From Marvinbryantia sp964455335 (GTDB lineage: Bacteria > Bacillota > Clostridia > Lachnospirales > Lachnospiraceae): a stretch of 6,261 nucleotides of DNA. The translations under genes were made by a program, and so were the position numbers. Below are positions 3,171 through 6,261 of the stretch, in pieces. Each line of letters opens with the position of its first letter. Position 1 is the first letter of the stretch. Location: NCBI GenBank assembly GCA_964455335.1, contig CAYVVW010000121.1, positions 1-6,261 of the forward strand. Direction: 5' to 3'. The notes under the pieces are model-generated. The model saw nothing but the letters and a program-made list of their open reading frames with translations, was not told the origin of the DNA and did no database searches.

Positions 3171-5933
3171 GTGGTTTTGAAAAAGCAATTTTTGGTTACG
3201 GGCATGAGTTGTGCCGCATGCAGCGCGCATGTGGAAAAGGCGGTTGGGCAGGTAAAAGGCGTGACGGGCTGCACCGTCAGCTTGCTCACCAACCAGATGA
3301 CTGTGGAGGGCACGGCATCGGACGCGGACATCGTGGCGGCCGTGGAAAAGGCCGGTTATGGCGCAAGTCTGATGCGCGGGGAAAGCCAAAATGGCGCGGC
3401 ATCCGGCAGAGATGACGCGTCGCGCGCGCCGGATGCCCTGCAGGATCGCGAGACGCCCGCCCTAAAAAGGCGGCTCGTGGCATCGGTCGGATTTTTGGCC
3501 GTCCTGATGTATGTCTCGATGGGCCACATGATGTGGGGCTGGCCGCTCCCGCCCTTTTTTGCGGGCAATCATGTGGCGATGGGGCTTTTGCAGCTATTGC
3601 TCGCGGCCGCCATCATGGTGATCAACCAGAAGTTTTTTATCAGCGGCTTTCGGGGCTTGGCCCGCCGCACGCCAAACATGGACACCCTCGTGGCGCTCGG
3701 CGCGGGCGCGGCATTTTTGTACAGCACCTATGCCCTATTTGCCATGACAGACGCGCAGGTGCGAGGCGACATGGAAGGCGTGATGCATTACATGCACGAG
3801 CTGTACTATGAGTCGGCCGGCACCATTTTGACGCTGATCACGGTCGGAAAAATGCTCGAGGCGCGTGCAAAAGGCAAGACGACGGATGCCCTAAAGGGGC
3901 TGATGAAACTTGCGCCAAAGACGGCGGTGATTTTGAAAAATGGCGTGGAGACGGAGGTTCCCATCGGGCAGGTGCGAAAGGGCGACCTCTTTGTGGTGCG
4001 GCCGGGCGGGAACATTCCCGTGGACGGCGTGGTGCGGGAAGGCGCCAGCGCGGTTGACGAATCCGCCCTCACGGGGGAGAGCATACCGGTGGACAAGTCG
4101 CCGGGGGACGCGGTGTCCGCCGCAACCACCAACCAATCGGGCTTCCTGACGTGCGAGGCGACGCGCGTGGGCGAGGACACCACCCTGTCGCAGATCATCC
4201 GCATGGTCAGCGACGCGGCGGCCACAAAAGCGCCCATTGCAAAAGTGGCGGATCGCGTGTCGGGCGTATTTGTGCCAGCCGTGATGATCCTGGCGATGCT
4301 CACCGTATTCGGGTGGCTGATTGCAGGCCAGACGATTGGCTTTGCCCTGGCGCGCGGCATCTCGGTGCTGGTGATCAGCTGCCCGTGCGCGCTCGGGCTT
4401 GCGACGCCGGTGGCGATCATGGTCGGGAATGGCGTGGGTGCCAAAAATGGCATCCTCTTTAAGACGGCGGTTTCCCTGGAGGAGACCGGGAAAACGCAAA
4501 TCGTCGCGCTCGACAAAACCGGGACAATCACCTTGGGCGAGCCAAAAGTCACGGACGTGCTTCCGGCGGACGGGGTCACGCAAGAGGAGCTGCTGCGCCT
4601 CGCGGGGGCATTGGAAAAAAAGAGCGAGCACCCGCTTTCCCGCGCTATTTTGCAGGAGGCAAAGGCGCGCGCCCTGATGGACGGCGCGGAAGAGGCGGCG
4701 GATTTTCAGGCTCTGCCGGGAAATGGGCTGACTGCCACGATTGGCACACACACAGTGTGTGGCGGGAACGAACGCTTTGTGGGAGCGCGCGCGGAGATTG
4801 GCGATGACGTAAAGCAGCGGGCGGGAGCCCTGGCGCAAGAGGGAAAGACGCCACTGTTTTTTGCCAGGGATGGGCAGCTGATCGGCGTTATTGCCGTGGC
4901 GGATGTCATCAAGCAAGACAGCCCGGAAGCCATTCGGCAGCTGCAAAACATGGGAATCCGCGTGGTGATGCTCACCGGGGACAATGCGCGCACGGCCAAT
5001 GCCATCGGTGCCCAGGCGGGCGTGGACGAAGTGGTGGCGGGTGTCCTGCCGGACGGGAAGGCGCGCGTCATCCGCGCGCTTTCTGAAAAAGGGAAAGTGG
5101 CGATGGTGGGGGACGGCATCAACGACGCGCCGGCTCTGACTTGCGCGGACATCGGCATCGCCATCGGCGCGGGCGCGGACGTGGCCATCGACGCCGCGGA
5201 CGTGGTGCTGGTGAAAAGCCGCCTAAGCGACGTGCCCGCGGCCATCCGCCTCTCGCGGGCGACCCTGCGCAACATCCACGAAAACCTTTTCTGGGCATTC
5301 TTCTACAACGCCATCGGCATCCCCCTCGCAATGGGACTGTTCATCCCGCTGCTTGGGTGGAAACTCAACCCGATGTTTGCGGCGGCGGCCATGAGCCTGT
5401 CCAGCTTTTGCGTGGTGACAAACGCGCTGCGCCTGAACCTGTTTTCCGTGCGCGACACGTCCAAAGACAAAAAAACAAAGGCGAGCAGGGCAGCGCATGA
5501 GGCAAGCGCGCCAAAAGCGAGTGAGGTCATAGGAAACGAAAGCGCGGGATTCCCGGAAGGGCGTGTGCAAGGAAAGGAAGAAAAGGGCAGAACGCGCCAA
5601 GCGCATGGGAAAGCGGCGGGAGAGGGGAGCGGCGCAAGTCCGGAAACGCAGGACAATCGGAACAACCAAGAAAACCAAGAAAAGCAAGAAAACCAAGAAA
5701 AAACGAAGGAGGAGAAAACGACCATGAAAAAAACATTGAGCATCAAAGGCATGATGTGCGCGCACTGCGAGGCAACCGTGAAGAAAGCCCTGGAGGAGCT
5801 GCCGCAGGTGGATGCGGCAAGCGTCAGCCACGAGACAGGAAAGGCCATTGTCACCCTCAACGCGCCGATATCCGACGAGGCGCTCAAAAAGGCGGTGGAA
5901 GAAAAAGACTACACCGTGCTGTCCGTGGAATAA
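3171..5933 (+). CDS. copA: Cu(I)-exporting P-type ATPase with C-terminally fused CopZ-like domain
   Basis: A 920-residue P1B-1 ATPase that exports Cu(I) across the cytoplasmic membrane at the cost of ATP. Order: N-terminal heavy-metal-associated (HMA) domain about 4-68 with GMSCAAC (C14, C17); helices about 102-123, 134-156, 170-191 and 211-229, the first loop being Met/His-rich (MGHMMWG); actuator domain with TGES at 301-304; helices about 363-386 and 392-420, the latter with the CPC copper site (C404, C406); phosphorylation site DKTGT (D448); HP motif (H487-P488); TGD 602-604; GDGINDAP (647-654); helix 7 with YN (712-713); helix 8 with MSLSS (741-745). These YN and M-SS motifs mark Cu(I) specificity. 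All catalytic residues are intact. A hydrophilic linker (about 759-851) then leads to a second HMA domain (852-920, MMCAHC, C863 and C866). Most CopA proteins are about 740-830 residues, so this tail explains the extra length. GTG start chosen from the ribosome binding site; TTG 3177 is an alternative. Confidence 0.95.
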   Translation: MVLKKQFLVTGMSCAACSAHVEKAVGQVKGVTGCTVSLLTNQMTVEGTASDADIVAAVEKAGYGASLMRGESQNGAASGRDDASRAPDALQDRETPALKRRLVASVGFLAVLMYVSMGHMMWGWPLPPFFAGNHVAMGLLQLLLAAAIMVINQKFFISGFRGLARRTPNMDTLVALGAGAAFLYSTYALFAMTDAQVRGDMEGVMHYMHELYYESAGTILTLITVGKMLEARAKGKTTDALKGLMKLAPKTAVILKNGVETEVPIGQVRKGDLFVVRPGGNIPVDGVVREGASAVDESALTGESIPVDKSPGDAVSAATTNQSGFLTCEATRVGEDTTLSQIIRMVSDAAATKAPIAKVADRVSGVFVPAVMILAMLTVFGWLIAGQTIGFALARGISVLVISCPCALGLATPVAIMVGNGVGAKNGILFKTAVSLEETGKTQIVALDKTGTITLGEPKVTDVLPADGVTQEELLRLAGALEKKSEHPLSRAILQEAKARALMDGAEEAADFQALPGNGLTATIGTHTVCGGNERFVGARAEIGDDVKQRAGALAQEGKTPLFFARDGQLIGVIAVADVIKQDSPEAIRQLQNMGIRVVMLTGDNARTANAIGAQAGVDEVVAGVLPDGKARVIRALSEKGKVAMVGDGINDAPALTCADIGIAIGAGADVAIDAADVVLVKSRLSDVPAAIRLSRATLRNIHENLFWAFFYNAIGIPLAMGLFIPLLGWKLNPMFAAAAMSLSSFCVVTNALRLNLFSVRDTSKDKKTKASRAAHEASAPKASEVIGNESAGFPEGRVQGKEEKGRTRQAHGKAAGEGSGASPETQDNRNNQENQEKQENQEKTKEEKTTMKKTLSIKGMMCAHCEATVKKALEELPQVDAASVSHETGKAIVTLNAPISDEALKKAVEEKDYTVLSVE
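5664..5699 (+). repeat. Four tandem 9-bp repeats in the copA linker
   Basis: AACCAAGAA occurs at 5664-5672, 5673-5681 and 5691-5699, with one variant (AAGCAAGAA) at 5682-5690, encoding NQE-NQE-KQE-NQE. The stretch is A-rich compared with the GC-rich ATPase body. Copy-number change would keep the frame and only alter linker length. Confidence 0.9.
5706..5714 (+). promoter_or_regulatory. Internal ribosome binding site before the CopZ-like domain
   Basis: AAGGAGGAG inside copA lies 9 nt before the in-frame ATG at 5724. It is as strong as, or stronger than, the sites used by csoR and copA themselves, and matches what a free-standing copZ gene would carry. Confidence 0.5.
5724..5933 (+). CDS. Possible free CopZ-like copper chaperone made from an internal copA start
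   Basis: The ATG at 5724 is in frame with copA (codon 852). Initiation there would yield 69 residues, the normal length of a complete CopZ chaperone, beginning MKKTLSIKGMMCAHC and ending at the shared stop. The copper-binding CxxC is at residues 12 and 15 of the small protein. CopZ proteins carry Cu(I) in the cytoplasm to CopA and CsoR. The arrangement suggests an ancestral copA-copZ pair fused by loss of the stop codon, with the copZ start signals kept. Both a fused domain and a free chaperone could be produced from one gene. E. coli copA is known to give a free chaperone by another route, ribosomal frameshifting. Production of the small form here is inferred. Confidence 0.45.
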   Translation: MKKTLSIKGMMCAHCEATVKKALEELPQVDAASVSHETGKAIVTLNAPISDEALKKAVEEKDYTVLSVE

Positions 5934-6016
5934 GCGCCTTTGGCACTATGGAGTTGACGGAGGCTTTGCGGAACGACTCTTGGCTTGCCGGCAAAGGGGA
6001 GGAGCTAGGAAGACCA

Positions 6017-6054
6017 CTATCGTAAACGACAAATGTATTTGCCGTTTACGATAG
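6017..6054. repeat. Long hairpin after copA (copy B of operon-flanking repeat)
   Basis: CTATCGTAAACG (6017-6028) and CGTTTACGATAG (6043-6054) are perfect complements. After one A/C mismatch the stem continues with CAAAT/ATTTG, leaving a 2-nt formal loop. It lies between the convergent copA and nuclease-like genes, where a bidirectional terminator would be expected, but no T-run follows on either strand. Its left arm shares 15 of 16 bases with the element in the csoR leader (2739-2754), so a dispersed palindromic repeat is at least as likely. Confidence 0.8.
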
Positions 6055-6128
6055 ACCCTCCGGGGGATGCGCACCATTTCCAGGATTCGGATTTGGGCCT
6101 CGCGACCGGATGCAGGGGAAGGCGCACG

Positions 6129-6261
6129 TCAGCCGGCGATTACCCGGCAGCTTTTCTTGTAACACCCGACTCCATATTTCAGTATCTTCTTGACCCTCGT
6201 GTATTTGAAGGCATCCGTATACCGCCGCTCATCGATCTGCCCGATGGCATCCTGGCACGCC
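6129..6261 (-). CDS. AAA-ATPase-like / PD-(D/E)XK nuclease-family protein (DUF1703-like), C-terminal end only
   Basis: On the minus strand an open frame enters from the right edge and stops at TGA (6131-6129), giving 43 visible residues. They read ACQDAIGQIDERRYTDAF at the start of the visible part and LKYGVGCYKKSCRVIAG at the end. The QI-x-x-(K/R)-x-Y segment followed by I-x-K-Y-G-(I/V)-x-x-x-KK-x-C-x-V is the usual tail of DUF1703-type proteins, which pair an AAA-ATPase-like N-terminal region with a C-terminal PD-(D/E)XK nuclease domain and are abundant, often multicopy, in gut Clostridia and Bacteroidetes. Their function is not established. The ATPase and nuclease motifs lie outside the window, so integrity cannot be judged. 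The gene converges on copA, 195 bp apart. Confidence 0.6.
   Translation of the reverse strand, partial: ACQDAIGQIDERRYTDAFKYTRVKKILKYGVGCYKKSCRVIAG

Noticed and set aside
3167..3415. ATG at 3167 as the gene start after csoR
   Set aside because: It is only one base after AAAGGAG and opens a frame shifted relative to CopA; the product is a low-complexity shadow.
4747..4761. Perfect palindrome CACACAC-A-GTGTGTG within copA
   Set aside because: It encodes the ordinary GTHTVCGG stretch of the nucleotide-binding domain; likely coincidental.
3806..4946. Long minus-strand open frames opposite copA (for example 3891-4946 and 3806-4579)
   Set aside because: They are antisense to intact, motif-rich CopA. 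Long antisense frames are expected in GC-rich genes; no ribosome binding site or recognisable domain was seen.
5964..5996. Weak hairpin CTTTGC...GCAAAG as the copA terminator
   Set aside because: The stem is short with a bulge and a 16-nt loop, and there is no T-run.
5949..6025. 25-codon open frame after copA (starts ATGGAGTTG)
   Set aside because: No ribosome binding site, no conserved pattern, and it runs into the hairpin at 6017.

Overview
The window looks like a GC-rich Clostridia-type Firmicute chromosome. The evidence is strong AAGGAGG-type ribosome binding sites, a DUF156/CsoR-type copper repressor next to a P-type copper ATPase of the gut-Clostridia style, a YARHG-domain secreted protein, and Rpn-type and DUF1703-type nuclease-like proteins common in those genomes. 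The organism cannot be named from this sequence.

Layout from left to right. (1) The C-terminal half of an Rpn-family PD-(D/E)XK nuclease runs off the left edge (ends at 428, + strand). (2) A small zinc-ribbon, single-pass membrane protein follows on the same strand (461-1009). (3) It converges on, and overlaps by 66 bp, a secreted YARHG-domain protein on the minus strand (944-2479). (4) A 352-bp divergent intergenic region (2480-2831) holds a near-consensus promoter with a CsoR operator inside its -35/-10 spacer and a second operator just after the predicted transcription start. (5) The copper operon csoR-copA (2832-5933) follows. (6) A 195-bp intergenic stretch holds a long perfect hairpin, then comes the C-terminal end of an AAA-ATPase-like/PD-(D/E)XK (DUF1703-like) protein on the minus strand, entering from the right edge.

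The copper module is a self-regulating efflux system. CsoR should bind the two operators and shut off csoR-copA until Cu(I) loads its Cys-His-Cys site. CopA then pumps Cu(I) out. No separate copZ chaperone gene is present. Instead a complete CopZ-like domain is fused to the CopA C-terminus through a roughly 90-residue hydrophilic linker. The junction keeps a strong ribosome binding site and an in-frame ATG, so a free 69-residue chaperone could be made from inside copA.

The other main observation is a pair of related palindromic elements sharing a 16-nt core (15/16 identical). One lies in the csoR leader and one just after copA, so they bracket the operon. Flanking genes (nuclease-like proteins, zinc ribbon, YARHG) look like accessory or variable cargo, with no clear functional link to copper.
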